This document shows, piece after piece, positions 1-10,944 of a stretch of 64,000 nt of DNA. The stretch is from Craterostigma plantagineum (taxonomy: Eukaryota; Streptophyta; Magnoliopsida; Lamiales; Linderniaceae). How positions within the stretch are numbered: position 1 is the first letter of the stretch; the number at the start of each line of letters is the position of its first letter. The notes beneath the pieces were generated by a model. The model was not told the origin of the DNA. It saw only the letters and a list, made by a program, of their open reading frames with translations, and made no database searches. The stretch spans positions 11,413,501 through 11,477,500 of the forward strand of contig JAPQWV010000005.1 in NCBI GenBank assembly GCA_027422505.1, given 5' to 3'. Both the position numbers and the translations under genes were made by a program.

Positions 1-3000
1 CTAACAGTCTTCAGCTGACACTGATAAATCAGGCTAGGTAGAGAGTCTCTACGGACTAACAAGTACAACAGAGGTGGACCCATTTTTAAATGGGTACCTA
101 ACACCCTCTAGTTTGATTTTGCAGGCCCCACATGTGTGGTATCTAGATTCAGGTTGCTCCATACACATGACCGGGAAGAAGGGACTGTTGAGCAACTACG
201 TTGAAAGGCCGGGTAGACTAGTACGCTTTGGAAACAACAATGGAGCCAGAATCCTTGGTTATGGAGATCTAATATGCAATCGACTCACAATCAAGGAAGT
301 TTCCTATATATAAAGACTGACACACAACCTCTTATCTATAGGACAGTTTAGTGACATCGGACTCCAAGTTGTGTTTCAAAAGAGAACTTGCAAAATTCTC
401 AATGCCGATGGTGAAGAACTTCTCATAGGAACTCGCAAAACAAATCTATATACCATCGACATTAGGACCGTCAGACCAAAAACAACCATTTGCCTGATCT
501 CCAAAGCAACATCAGTTCAGAATGATTTATGACACCTGCGGCTATCCCATCTTAACTTCAAGACTCTCAACAAGCTGTCAAATAACAAACTGGCTATTGG
601 ACTTCCGTCACTAAAGTACCAAAAGCAACATCTGTGGTCAGCTTGTGAGCTAGGCAAAATGAAAAAGGCGTCTCACCCTACAAAACACACAGCATCGACT
701 CAACATCCACTGGAGCTATTACACATCGATTTATGTGGCCCAATGCGAACAGATAGCATCAGTGGAAAGCGATATATGATGGTTATTGTAGACGACTACT
801 CACGCTATACTTGGGTCTGCTTCTTACGGACAAAATCAGAGACAGTTGAATACATTCCAAATCTCATCAGGACAATGCAGAACTTGCTACAGCGCAATGT
901 TAAAATAATTCGATCCGACAATTGAACAGCATTCAAGAATCAACAGCTCAGTGACTTCTACGAATCTCTAGGGATTACTCAACAATTCTCCGCTGTCCGC
1001 ACGCCTCAACAGAATGGAGTCGTAGAAAGGCAAAATCGAACGCTTGTAGAAGCTGCCCGGACAATGCTCATACAATCATCACTACCTCATTTTCTTTGGG
1101 CAGAAGCAATGAACACTGCTTGCTATACTCAGAATAGAACAAACATTCATCTAAGATTTGGAAAGACGCCTTATGAACTAATAAACGAAAGATTACCTAA
1201 CATTGTCCACTTGAGGATCTTTGGAAGCAAATGCTTCGTCGCCAACGACCGAGAAGACAAACTAAGCTGGACCCAAAGGCTACTGAAGGAATCTTTGTGG
1301 GCTACTCTGCGCAATCTAAGGTGTATAGGGTATATCTTCGTGAAAGGAGAATGATCATTGAAAGTGCAAATGTCACTTTTGATGAGGGTCTAGAAATTAT
1401 TTCTGGATAAAGCAGCTCAGGACTCGAACCAACATCAATAGGTTCTACTCGATCACATATGGAATTAGGAGAGTGCTCGGGTGCCGCTTCTGGACACGAC
1501 CGTTCAGAACCAGGGTCAGACAAAGAAAAGTTGGGAAAATACCAACAACATGCAGCTGACGACTCAAGACACTGCCACCCAACATGTTTCCGTCAACAAG
1601 CTCAAGAGGAAATGGGTCTGGATCAACTCTTTGAACATATGTACTGTACTTGGCCCCAAACCAAAACAGGACAACTGACGATCCCTTTCTTAATACCGAA
1701 CCCAGTTTTAGTCCATCACATTCTGAATCAGAACCCACTCCTGAACAAACCGTTCCACCCTCAGACATTGATAACTCGATCGCTGCCGCACAGACAGAAG
1801 ACTCACCGGCTTCCGCTAGCAAACTACTGCCTCTGAGATTGAGTACCCACTTAACGAGAGATCAGAAATGGATGAAACTACACTACGTCACGAAAAGAAA
1901 TGGATTCGAAGTCATCCTACAGATCAAATAATAGGAGATCCCATTGAAGGAGTACAGACTAGAGGTTCGATATCAAATGAGTGTCGTTTATTTGTTTCTT
2001 GAGCCAAACAGAACCTACCAGAGTAATCGGTGCACTACGTGATCCAAACTAGATAGTAGCCATGCAATAAGAAATCAATCAGTTAGAGAGTCTCAAGGTC
2101 TGGAACATAGGTCCTCGTCCAAAAGGCAAGACAGTGATCGGAACAAAATGGGTATTTAAGAACAAGAAAGACGAGGATGGTGTGGTAATCGCTAACAAGG
2201 CTAGGCTTGTAGCTAAGGGGTACAATCAGCAAGAAGGAATCGACTATGATGAAACTTTTGCCCCTGTAGCAAGAATTGAAGCGATCAGATTATTTCTAGC
2301 ATATGCAGCCCACAAAGACTTTACTGTCTATCAAATGGACGTAAAGACTGCCTTCTAAAATGGACTTTTGAAGGAAGAAGTGTATGTCTCACAGCCAGAC
2401 GGATTTCTCAATACGGAACATCCGGACTTCGTATACAAACTCGACAAGGCACTATATGGGCTAAAGCAAGCTCCAAGGGCCTGGTACGAGGTTTTATCCA
2501 ACTTCCTTTTCAACTCAGGCTTCACTAAAAATTGATACCACACTGTTCGTCAAGAAAAATGGTGCCGATATCATGCTTGTGCAGATCTACGTGGATGACA
2601 TCATTTTCGGCTCTACCAACTCGAAACTCTGTGTCGAATTCAGCAATTTGATGAAATCCCAGTTTGAAATGAGTATGATGGGAGAAATGTCTTTCTTCCT
2701 TGGACTACAGATCAAGCAAATTCAGGATGGAATATTTATCAATCAGTCCAAGTACATCCAAGACTTTCTCAGAAAATATGGGCTCGCCAAGAGCAAATTG
2801 TCAAGTACTCCAATGTCAACCTCGTGCACACTCGACGCAGATCACTTGGGTGACCTGTTGATGCTACCCACTACAGAGGAATTATTGGGTCCCTGCTCTA
2901 TCTCACTGCCAGCCGACCCAATATTTTATTCTCCACATGTCTTGCGCAAGGTTTCAAGCTAATCCCAAGGAATCACATCTTCACGCTGTCAAGAGAATAT

Positions 3001-3584
3001 TAAAGTATCTAAAAGGCACACCAGACCTCGGGCTTTGGTATCCTAAGAACTCAGGTATGGAACTTATAGGGTATTCTGATGCAGATTTCGCAGGGTGCAG
3101 ATTGGACAGGAAAAGCACCTCAGGCAACATCCAATTCCTTGGAGACAAACTCGTATGTTGGGCTTCTAAGAAACAAAATTGTGTGTCAACTTCTACAGCA
3201 GAAGCAGAATATGTAGCTGCTGCAAGTTGTTGCTCACAAATTTTGTGGATAAGAACTCAACTACGAGATTACGGGTTCGATTTCACTAAAATTCCTATTT
3301 ATTGTGATTCTAAAAGTGCCATAGCAATTACGTGCAATCCTGTTCACCATTCACGCACTAAGCACATAGACCTAAGGTATCATTTCATAAAGGACCAAGT
3401 AGAAAGAGGCATAATAGAAATGTACTTTGTCAATATAGAGATTCAACTTGCCGATTTGTTTACAAAGGCATTGGATGAGAAAATTCCAATTCTTAGTTGC
3501 AAAGCTGGGGTTGTTGAATCTCAATCTCTAATATCGATTATGCCTCCCTACGGTCCATTACTTATCTATCTGCTCTGCATTTGA
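1..3584 (+). pseudogene. Broken gag-pol of the Sirevirus-type element
   Basis: Bases 1-111 encode the gag tail ending in KWVP and a TAG stop. Protease is in the +1 frame (74-313) with WYLDSGCSIHMTG, the catalytic Asp codon at 146-148. The GAG-pre-integrase region (about 490-660) has lost its Trp to TGA (530-532) and the first Cys of its HHCC pair. Integrase (659-1354) keeps HIDLCGP, the RSDN region interrupted by TGA at 923-925, and GVVERQNRT. Reverse transcriptase (2134-2962) shows [22 protein letters not shown] and YVDD at 2588-2599. RNase H (2937-3584) shows YSDADFAG, STSTAEAEY and a TKALDE ending. In life the polyprotein would be cleaved to enzymes for cDNA synthesis and integration. The stretch 1355-2130 between integrase and RT is badly scrambled. 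Not functional. Confidence 0.92.
131..196 (+). other. Potential RNA pseudoknot over the protease active-site codons
   Basis: CATGTGT (131-137) can pair with ACACATG (163-169), extended by GG (138-139) with CC (159-160) across a two-base bulge. The loop segment GTTGCTC (153-159) is the exact complement of GAGCAAC (190-196), giving the layout of an H-type pseudoknot. It begins 20 nt after the gag stop (109-111). Copies of this segment recur, with paired base changes, at 33332, 35408, 47809-47936 and 61154-61341. The structure is inferred from complementarity only; no folding energy was computed. In this copy protein coding also constrains the bases. Confidence 0.55.
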
Positions 3585-5402
3585 ACTTTTCGATTCTGTG
3601 TGTGTTTGTTAATTAGTTAAATTTTTTTCCCATCTCTAGGATTTCGTTTTATTTACCAATAAATTTTTCTTCGTTTCCAATAAGTCGATGTAGAGCCACT
3701 GCTGATGGCACTACATCGAGGGAGAGAAATGTTATGTCCATGCATCGAGGAGGAGTAAGCGAGTTAACAAATTTTCAGATTCTCGATAGGCATTTTATTT
3801 AGGGGGTGTTTTATTCAAAAATCCAAATATTGAGGGGGAGTAAGTGTTTTTCGCAAGCTGATTTCTCAAAGATTCATAAATCTTAAAATGCCAAGAATAC
3901 ACTCAAATACGTAAGACTCTCCGAATACATAAAACATTCATAATACGCAAATTACTCTCAAAAGCTTACGCTCTCTGTAAGGACCCAAAACAGAATAGCG
4001 AGTGAAGCGACGATAAGCACAAAAGAAGGAAAAACTCAAATGCCAGCATGTTCAAATTGTGCTCAAAATTACGCCTTAACTGTGCCTGTTCCTTGGCCTT
4101 AATTTTCTTCGTCTTGCTTCTGCCAATTCATCAGTGTGTGTGATGATAATGCGAAAACAAGAAAACACACGATGAGTAATTTGTTGATCTATGGCGTTAT
4201 GGTGAGGGTAGAGCATGTTCTTTTATAGGCACGAATTAAACAATAACATCGTTATTGTCCCGACAAGTATAATTAATACAGACGAATTTTTGACTTGAGG
4301 GTTCAGCGCCGCGAAAGGATGCTTTCTTCGTCGATTTTCTGATTTTGCATCAGACAACTCGATTTTGAAAAACTCGTCGATTTGATAGTTATTGTGGTGT
4401 TTAATAGAGTTAAAATTGATGTTATCGAGCTAATTTTTGAATTCTACATCTTAGATCAGTAGAAAATATTCACATATCAAGACTAGTGATGATTCGTCTT
4501 CAACACTTTGATTCATCAAAATTTCTCAAAAAAAAAAAAACAAAATTTCTGCTTTTAACCCAATTAGCGAATCCGCTTAATTTTTGACCAGTCAAATCTT
4601 CAATCTCTAGTTCGCGATAGCAATCTCCAATTCGCGAACTACACTTCCAAATCTTTTTTGTTGAATTCGCGAATTCTCTCCTTTACCTCAAACTTTTGCG
4701 GCACAAATTTCAGCCTCAGTTTCAAACCTTCGACTCGCGAAGCTTTTAATAACTTAAACCTAATTCGCGAATTGAATTCTCTTTTCCTAATTCGCCAAAA
4801 TTCCGAAAACGTCACTCTCTTCTTCGCGAATCGCAGTCTTCAAACTTCCCAGATCTTATTGTTCCATTTTTCTGTGGTCTCTTCGTCTCAACGTCATCCT
4901 CACTCACAAAAATTGATGGTTTAAAGGTGAATTAGTGTTCGCAGAATTTTTGAAGAAAAGTATACTTTTTGATTCTCCAAATCAGAACTTCACGGGTCCA
5001 AAAATGTTTTCGCGGATCCAATTTGATTTTGACGAAGTCAAAATCGCAAATCATAAGTTTCGCGAACTCGGTTTTGTTCAAATTTCTGTTTGGCCTCACA
5101 GTTCGCGAACCTTTGCTTTCGCGATTGCCACGATCGTGAACTTCATTTCTCCTCGCGGACCCGCAAACCTCCGAGTTCGCAATTTGGAATTCGCGAAATC
5201 CTTTAGAACCATGTTCACGAACTGAGTAAACACAATTTTAAAACTAATTCGCGAACCTTACTTAGCAAAATTTTAAACCTCTATTTACACTGATTCGCGA
5301 AACACACTTGGAAAAATTTCAAAGACTTCATCAAAACTGTTATTGGACCGAACAGTTCTTTGCTGAAATAAATGAGTATAAAATGAATTATCTTTTGAGC
5401 CC
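3585..5402 (+). other. Non-coding spacer between pol and the env-like region
   Basis: No ORF here resembles a protein I know. The stretch carries polypurine-tract-like strings (an AGGGGGTG near 3800 and TGAGGGGGAG at 3831-3840), typical of the region after pol in Sireviruses. From about 4560 it is rich in TTCGCGAA-type palindromes. Closely similar spacer sequence lies at 33600-35400 in the non-autonomous relative: for example, the run from GCCCAAAACAGAA through AATTCATC near 3985-4130 matches 34493-34640. Confidence 0.7.
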
Positions 5403-8400
5403 AAAATATTCGCAGTGGACCTTGTGTTCTCAACTTCGAAGTGGATCGTGATCAGAGACAACAACTACCAACTCGACTTGAACACTTTCAAGTGTCAAGA
5501 AGAGATCATCCCATCCATTTTGAGAAACCACCAACTTGGGTACGCCTTATCAGTATCAGTCCAAGTCCCTACAGTCTACCTTCAACAATTCTGGGGAGGA
5601 TGACCACAAAAGTAGCTCAAGACAACAACACTTTTATGGGGCCCAGATTGCAAACGAGACCGTACACATCACCATAGAATACATTCGACGAATTCTTCGG
5701 CTGCCAAGTCAAACTGAATATGAACATGAGGCATCCGAACACGAGCTCATCGCCGACATGCTCAACATGACTTACTACACCTCACTCGAGTTTGTCTCTC
5801 GTTTTCAGCAATCAATGATTCCACATCCATGGCGGACTCTTTTTGCAATTGTCAACAAGTGCTTATCACTGAAGCACTCAGGCTGGGACAGATGCAACCT
5901 CACGATTCTTCGTATCTTCCACGGGATCGTCTTTAGGAAAAGTTACGACTATGCCAAGCTAATCACATCAGACTTGGACGATCAGCTTCACCAGAGATCG
6001 AAGTCAAAATCGAAGAAGCCACAGAACCTGCCCTATCCCCGGTGGTTCTCACTAATGATCCACCACTTTATGACCACAACACCGGGGATACCACCACGAC
6101 CAGAAGAAGAAAACTACAGCCCGCCCAAACTCAAATTTCTTCAAAAAGGAAAGACCGACGAGAAGTACTCGTGCACACCTATGCCGATTCCGCGCGAGTT
6201 ACTAACCCTAGCTAGCCCAAAAAACATAGAAGCCTACTGCTAGAAATACAACATAATCCAACCCATGACTCAGGAAAACCCACCCGAGTCTAACCCAGGG
6301 GTTAGTGAGAGTGTGAGAGAGACTGACGAACACAGAGAAACCACCGAAACATTGACAATCACTCAACAATCGCAACCTACCCCTCAACAAACCATCACAG
6401 AACAACCACTCGAACAACAACCACAGCCTGAACATATCGAACAACAGCAAACAGTTGTTTCTGAGCTATTAACGTCTGAAGTTCCTCAGTTAGAAAAGGT
6501 CGGGTCACTCCCTAGGATAGAAGTCGCTGAACCCGACCCAACGGCGCAAGCACAACCCAAACCTGACCATTCACTTGTCTCCCAATAGACAAGTGTCTCA
6601 AAATCCACTACACCCCCCCCCCCCAAATCACTGTCACCTCGGGTCAAGTGTCACTTGCACTCGGGTCAAGTGTCACTATCCATACGACACAACCCGAGAC
6701 TCGGCCTGTCCAATAGGCCTCAACGTCCATAGAAGAGCCCACAATTGAGGCCTTTCGAGGATTGGACAGAAGCCTCTCGAATGATGCTGATCTCAGCAGC
6801 TCACCATTCGAGAGCCACCGCACAGTACCTAGTCCTGGATGTGTGCCAACGGGAAGTGGCCCCGGTGAAAGCTCCACACAAGTTCGTCTTCGTGACGTGG
6901 CCGTAACGACCCGAGCACCATCTCCTTGAGATGCGTCGCAAGGAGAGGTCGGAAGACCCAAAGATACTGAAGTACGACAGACTTCGGTTGACGAGGGCCA
7001 CCGTACAGAACTTAGTTCTGAACGTGTGAGAATGGCTAATCCTAGCGGCGCCGGAGCACCTTCTACAACTCCTACAGGTGTGACAACGGCCTATCTAGAT
7101 AACCGCCTATATGAGTTCTTGGAAACCATCACCATACCGCGGGTTCAAGGACTCATTGGGGTTGCAGTCCAGACCACCTCAACGGACAAAGGAAAGGGTC
7201 CCATGGTGGAACAACTGCCGTTGAAACCTTGGATCATCTCTTTACCACCAAGAGCATCAAGTGCAACCGATCCCTACCACATGCCCTTACTCCATCTCAT
7301 CGACATCGGAATCTCTCGACTCCTTGAACACGACAATCAGCGAAATCCAGAAGAAGAAAACATGACCGAAATCTGATTGCGGTAGAGTTGTACCTGACCC
7401 GACTACCTGTCGTCAAGAAGGCCCCAGCCAGAAGCGTCGTCATGACGATCTTGACGACCAGGATCGTCCTGAGGGGGAGAACAGGAGACAAAGAACCACA
7501 ACAGGTAGTCGTGGACGAGGAAGAGGAGTTCAGATTCGTGAAGCTGGTTCCCGATCCCGATCATCCAATCCACCACTACCACCAAGGTCCTCCGGAGTTA
7601 GACGAGCCTCGCCAGGGCCGAACCAGACAACTTCCCTTGGCAAATTTGAGTCTGGCTCTTCGAGGACCTCCACCCAACCAATCCAAACAACCACAGCCCC
7701 TTGTCCTCAAGATCCTCAGGTCTACATCGACAAATACATACTAGAAGAGGAATGGCTGACGAGAACAGAAACAGAAGCAGAATCCCGCCTGAGAATTGAA
7801 AACGTCAGAAATATTTTAAGAGCGGCGGCGTCAGACTTCATTTGCATCGAGCGAGAAGAAGAGGAGCAAGGAGAAAACCCTGAAGCAGACCTCCCAGACC
7901 TTCCAGACCTCCTTCGACATCAAGTGCCCGAGAGACCGACGCCGGGTTACGAGTTCATAGAAACTCGTTGGAGAAACGCGAAGATCAAGGAACCTTTCCT
8001 TGAAGCTATTATACAAGGATCTGGCGAAAGGAAGAAGAAATAAAGGGAGTCAACGAGCTGAATCTTCGAGGTCTTGAGCACCTAAGAGGAACGCCCAAAG
8101 GTCTTCGCCATCAGATCATGCTCCGGGAAAGCTCAGAAAGAGGTGGAATGATGATAGAACAATACAAAAAACACCTCAGCGCTCAAAAGGCCATCTGCGA
8201 CATCCAAAACGTAGGGGATGGGAAGATACATAGGCCCTGTCTATGTGATCTAGAGGTATGACAGGTCTATCGATAGATTTATAGAAGCCGATCTTCCTTT
8301 CTTTCCATTGGGCGAACTGAACAAGTTGTACAACTTATATCGCAACAAATTCATCCTCGACACTCGTGAAAGACGTGAAGGATACAGAGCTATCAAAGAA

Positions 8401-8940
8401 TGCATGCTGAGGCAGATCAAGTTCTACGCTTCACATGATTTTCAAATGGCCTTGGAAAGGAATATGAGCAAAGTAAACTTGACACAGCCTGATAATAGGT
8501 ACAAGGATCTTGATCAATTCGGCGAAGGTTACATCTTCCTTGAACCACAACCTGCGATCACATACCTACAACGAACAAAAAATCAGATGCAGGCATTCTT
8601 ATTATTAGAAGCTGCCAAGTTCTCTGATGGAACAATGCAGATAATCCTCAAACAACTTAGGATAAGACAAGAGACGGCTCCTGACGATACAATACTCAAA
8701 GGGACAGAACTTCCAGAACAATCTGTTTCGGATAAAATTATCCAAGGCATCCTAGATCGAATCGTGCTCAGAAACGACATCAGACAGTTCGAGCACGCCC
8801 TTGGATTTAGGAAGACATATCTAGCTCACAGGGAACCTCCACCTACTCCTCGCTCGAAGAAGAAGAAGAAGAAGAAGAAGAAGAAGAAGAAGAAGAAGAA
8901 GAAGAAGAAGAAGAAGAAGAAGAAGAAGAAGAAGAAATGA
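5403..8940 (+). pseudogene. Decayed env-position ORF region of the Sirevirus-type element
   Basis: Open segments lie at 5415-5603, 5536-6243, 6265-6588, 7026-7376 and 8308-8940 in different frames, suggesting one long third ORF broken by frameshifts. The first has no ATG at 5415 (the codon there is GTG) and contains YALSVSVQVPTVYLQQFWG, resembling the YxQQFW-type proteins often found beside plant Copia pol; that resemblance is from memory. A Gln/Pro/Thr-rich part (6265-6588) follows, then a C homopolymer at about 6612-6624. The last open segment (210 codons) ends in a run of about 28 Lys encoded by a GAA microsatellite. No membrane segment is evident, so an envelope role is positional only. 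Confidence 0.6.
8856..8936 (+). repeat. (GAA)27 microsatellite
   Basis: This is an uninterrupted GAA/AAG run of 81 bp. It reads as poly-Lys at the end of the 8308-8940 open frame and stops at TGA just after the run. Confidence 0.97.
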
Positions 8941-8988
8941 AGACTTAGATGATAGGCTTCATTGTAATTTGGACACTTAGAGGGAGAA

Positions 8989-9282
8989 TGTTAGGAATAT
9001 TTTAGAAGTGTCCAAAATATTTATTCTAAGTCTTTGTATTTCATTTTGATGTATTTAATTGTGTTATTTCATTTAAGATGGGTTGATAGGTTGTAATGGG
9101 TTTGTTAGGGCCCAATGGGCTTAATACCTATTCAAGGTATTTAAGCCCTAAACCCTAACATTGTTATCTAAGTTTCCATTTTCTAAAACTTCACGTATCC
9201 AACACTAAGCCTCCATACACTCTTCATAATATCAATTGAAGGTTTAATCTGTTGAAGTGTTCTTGGATAATATGGAATTACA
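8989..9282 (+). repeat. 3' LTR of the Sirevirus-type element
   Basis: It starts TGTTAGGAAT directly after the purine tract AGAGGGAGAA and ends GGAATTACA. Both ends match the LTR at 29426-29769 (TGTTAGGAATC ... GGATAAACTAGGAATTACA), including the central run of GGGCTT and AACCCTAAC motifs. The sequence after 9282 is the EF-hand exon copy, which fixes the right edge. The target duplication cannot be tested because the 5' end is missing. Confidence 0.8.
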
Positions 9283-9680
9283 CATTCCTTGTTGGACAGT
9301 GAGCTTCTCAAAGGCCTTAACATGTGATCTTTCAATGAACTTCCGGGCGAACTAAATTCGGAGAATACCGACATAATTTTGGGCTCGAAAGCAGAGGTTT
9401 TAATGAACCTGCTAAGATCTGAGCCGTTGATCCGAAGAATTACGACTGGGTCCCGCTTTAATCCTTCGGCCATGCCTGTCAAGAAATCAGAAAGTACCTC
9501 TTTGAACTCACTCTTGCCTATCTTCTCTTGCGTACCACCATGTGTGAATCCTTGAAGCACATGCGCCCCATTACACAATATAATGTTTCTTCTTTCAAGA
9601 TTCCATTACCGACCAACATTTATTACAGCAGCCCATGTCCGAATCACAGAGAATAATAGGTATTGGAAAGGGGAATATTG
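9283..9680 (-). pseudogene. EF-hand calcium-sensor exon copy 1
   Basis: The minus strand encodes a stretch containing THGGTQEKIGKSEFKEVLSD, then GLKRDPVVILRI. I recognise it as a conserved exon of a plant EF-hand protein family (similar to Arabidopsis AT4G38810, a SnRK2-interacting calcium sensor; recalled, not searched). The frame stays open across the exon but then runs into the LTR of the upstream Copia. It is one of several near-identical copies (10539-10944, 20740-21140, 21330-21740), so it is a duplicated fragment rather than a gene. From 9580 to 9720 it carries the same flanking sequence (ATTCCATTACCGACCAAC, AATAATAGGTATTG) as the other units. Confidence 0.6.
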
Positions 9681-10311
9681 AGGAATAAACATGAGAGTAG
9701 AACTGATCGGCTCCTCTCGCTAGAGTAATTGTGTAAGCAAATTATTCCAAGCGAAGATTTCATTCACATGAATAAACGCAATCATTTTGAAACTCCCATG
9801 TGATTCTTGCTTTTGGGCCTCTCGTATCTACAAAACTTTACCTGCTTCTTTGAGCCTTGCAAGACTTTCTCTGGTTCATGTGGCGCTTAGAGGAAGAAAA
9901 CAACACATTGAAATAAGTCAACATTTTCAATTACGATTATGACCATTAGCCATTTTACCTTATCTGCAATCCGATGGAAAGAAAAAATACAAAAAAAAAA
10001 GAAGAACGCACCTGCCTCCTATTTTCTTGGTTAATAATACTCAGAGTTTATAGCCAGCCACCTCATTCGTAAACGTTCCCCGAGCTTTGCTCCTTTGGGT
10101 ATGAGGTGCTTCCTTTTATTTCCCTTCTGTGGCTTCTGTAGTATATCGACCCCTCCTACGACGACTTTAAGAAAAGCCCTATCCTAAAACTGCTCCACTG
10201 GCCAGAAAAAATTACAGCGTGGGACACTGAGGTAACATACGCCTTTTTGTAGTCGGGATTGGCGAGCAATAGACCCACTCGCTTCTTCTTCTTCTTCCCT
10301 TCCATGTTCTT
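9681..10311. other. Unassigned stretch within the EF-hand pseudogene locus
   Basis: After the shared unit sequence ends near 9723, this stretch is not repeated elsewhere in the window. It would be intron or distal gene sequence of the EF-hand gene read on the minus strand. No coding frame that I recognise is present. A short CTT-rich tract lies at 10281-10299. Confidence 0.5.
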
Positions 10312-10424
10312 CCATCGAACGTATTCTGATTATGAGCAACAATAGCAGGTTTTTCCCTGAGAATCTTCACTATATTGTTAGCAAGTTTTCTAAACATATC
10401 CACAAAAGTCTCCTGCGAAGCCCT
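10312..10424 (-). pseudogene. EF-hand gene, downstream exon fragment
   Basis: The minus strand reads ASQETFVDMFRKLANNIVK and continues to PAIVAHNQNTFDG, matching the exon that follows the repeated exon in the same EF-hand family (QETF...VIVAHSENTFDG in my memory of the family). After FDG the reading frame degenerates. Being downstream in transcript order of the 10539-10944 exon, it shows that the original gene ran right to left here. The 115 bp between them would be the intron. Confidence 0.6.
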
Positions 10425-10538
10425 TCTGCGAGCGAAGCGAGGGCTGGTTCGACCACATTTTTCATTACCTAAATCGAGAACAAAAAACCCAGAACTTTAT
10501 TACATCTTTGCCCAAATAATATACTTCAAAAATCCAAG

Positions 10539-10944
10539 AAAAAGGATTTTTACTACCCAAAGGTCAGTTGCTGGGGGCATTCGTTGTTAGACAGTGAGCT
10601 TCTCAAAGGCCTTAACAAATGTGTTCTTTCAATGACTTTCGGGCGAACTAATTTCGGAGAATATCGACGTAATTTCGGGATCGAAATCAGAGTCTTTAAG
10701 GAACCTGCTAGATCTGAGCAGTCGATTGGAAGAATTACGACTGGGTCCCGCCTTAATCCGTCGGCCATGCCTGCCAAGAAATCAGAAAGTACCTCTTTGA
10801 ACTCACTGGTGCCTATCTTCTCTTGGATACCACCATGTGTGATCGAAGCAGAGGTTTTAGCGAACCCGCTAAGAACTGAGCCGTCGATTCGAAGAATTAC
10901 GACTGTGTCCCGCTTTAATCCGTCGGCCATGCCTGCCAAGAAGC
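10539..10944 (-). pseudogene. EF-hand gene, repeated exon with its native 3' junction
   Basis: This copy reads through KLTV to MPPATDLWV before a possible GT donor, which the other copies lack, so it is likely the original exon. It holds two partial copies of the segment encoding KSEFKEVLSDFLAGMADG, joined out of frame, and is cut at 10944 by the Angela-type element. It continues at 20453 after that insertion. At least one in-frame stop breaks the LTV-MPP join. Confidence 0.6.

Larger units (their letters stand above)
1..9282 (+). mobile_element. Sirevirus-type Ty1/copia retrotransposon, 5' end outside window
   Basis: The order is gag tail, protease, integrase, reverse transcriptase, RNase H, then more than 5 kb of extra sequence with decayed ORFs, a purine tract and a 3' LTR. 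Copia domain order, the RT string YVDDIIFGSTN and a long env-position region after RNase H are typical of the Sirevirus (SIRE/Maximus) lineage. The 5' LTR, leader and most of gag lie before base 1. Downstream of 9282 the sequence resumes as CATTCCT plus an EF-hand exon copy, matching the same join at 20727 in another copy, so the element inserted into that pseudogene locus. Many stops and frameshifts make it non-coding today. It is the only pol-bearing member of its family here and shares its gag-protease junction with the element at 29426-38838. Confidence 0.88.

Noticed and set aside
81..96. Canonical -1 frameshift site at the TTTTTAAA run before the gag stop
   Set aside because: Codon phase is ATT TTT AAA, not X XXY YYZ, and protease is in the +1 frame, so a -1 slip would not reach it.
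8308..8940. Lysine-rich nuclear protein gene
   Set aside because: The Lys run is a pure GAA microsatellite between an RNase H-bearing element and its 3' LTR; there is no independent gene context.
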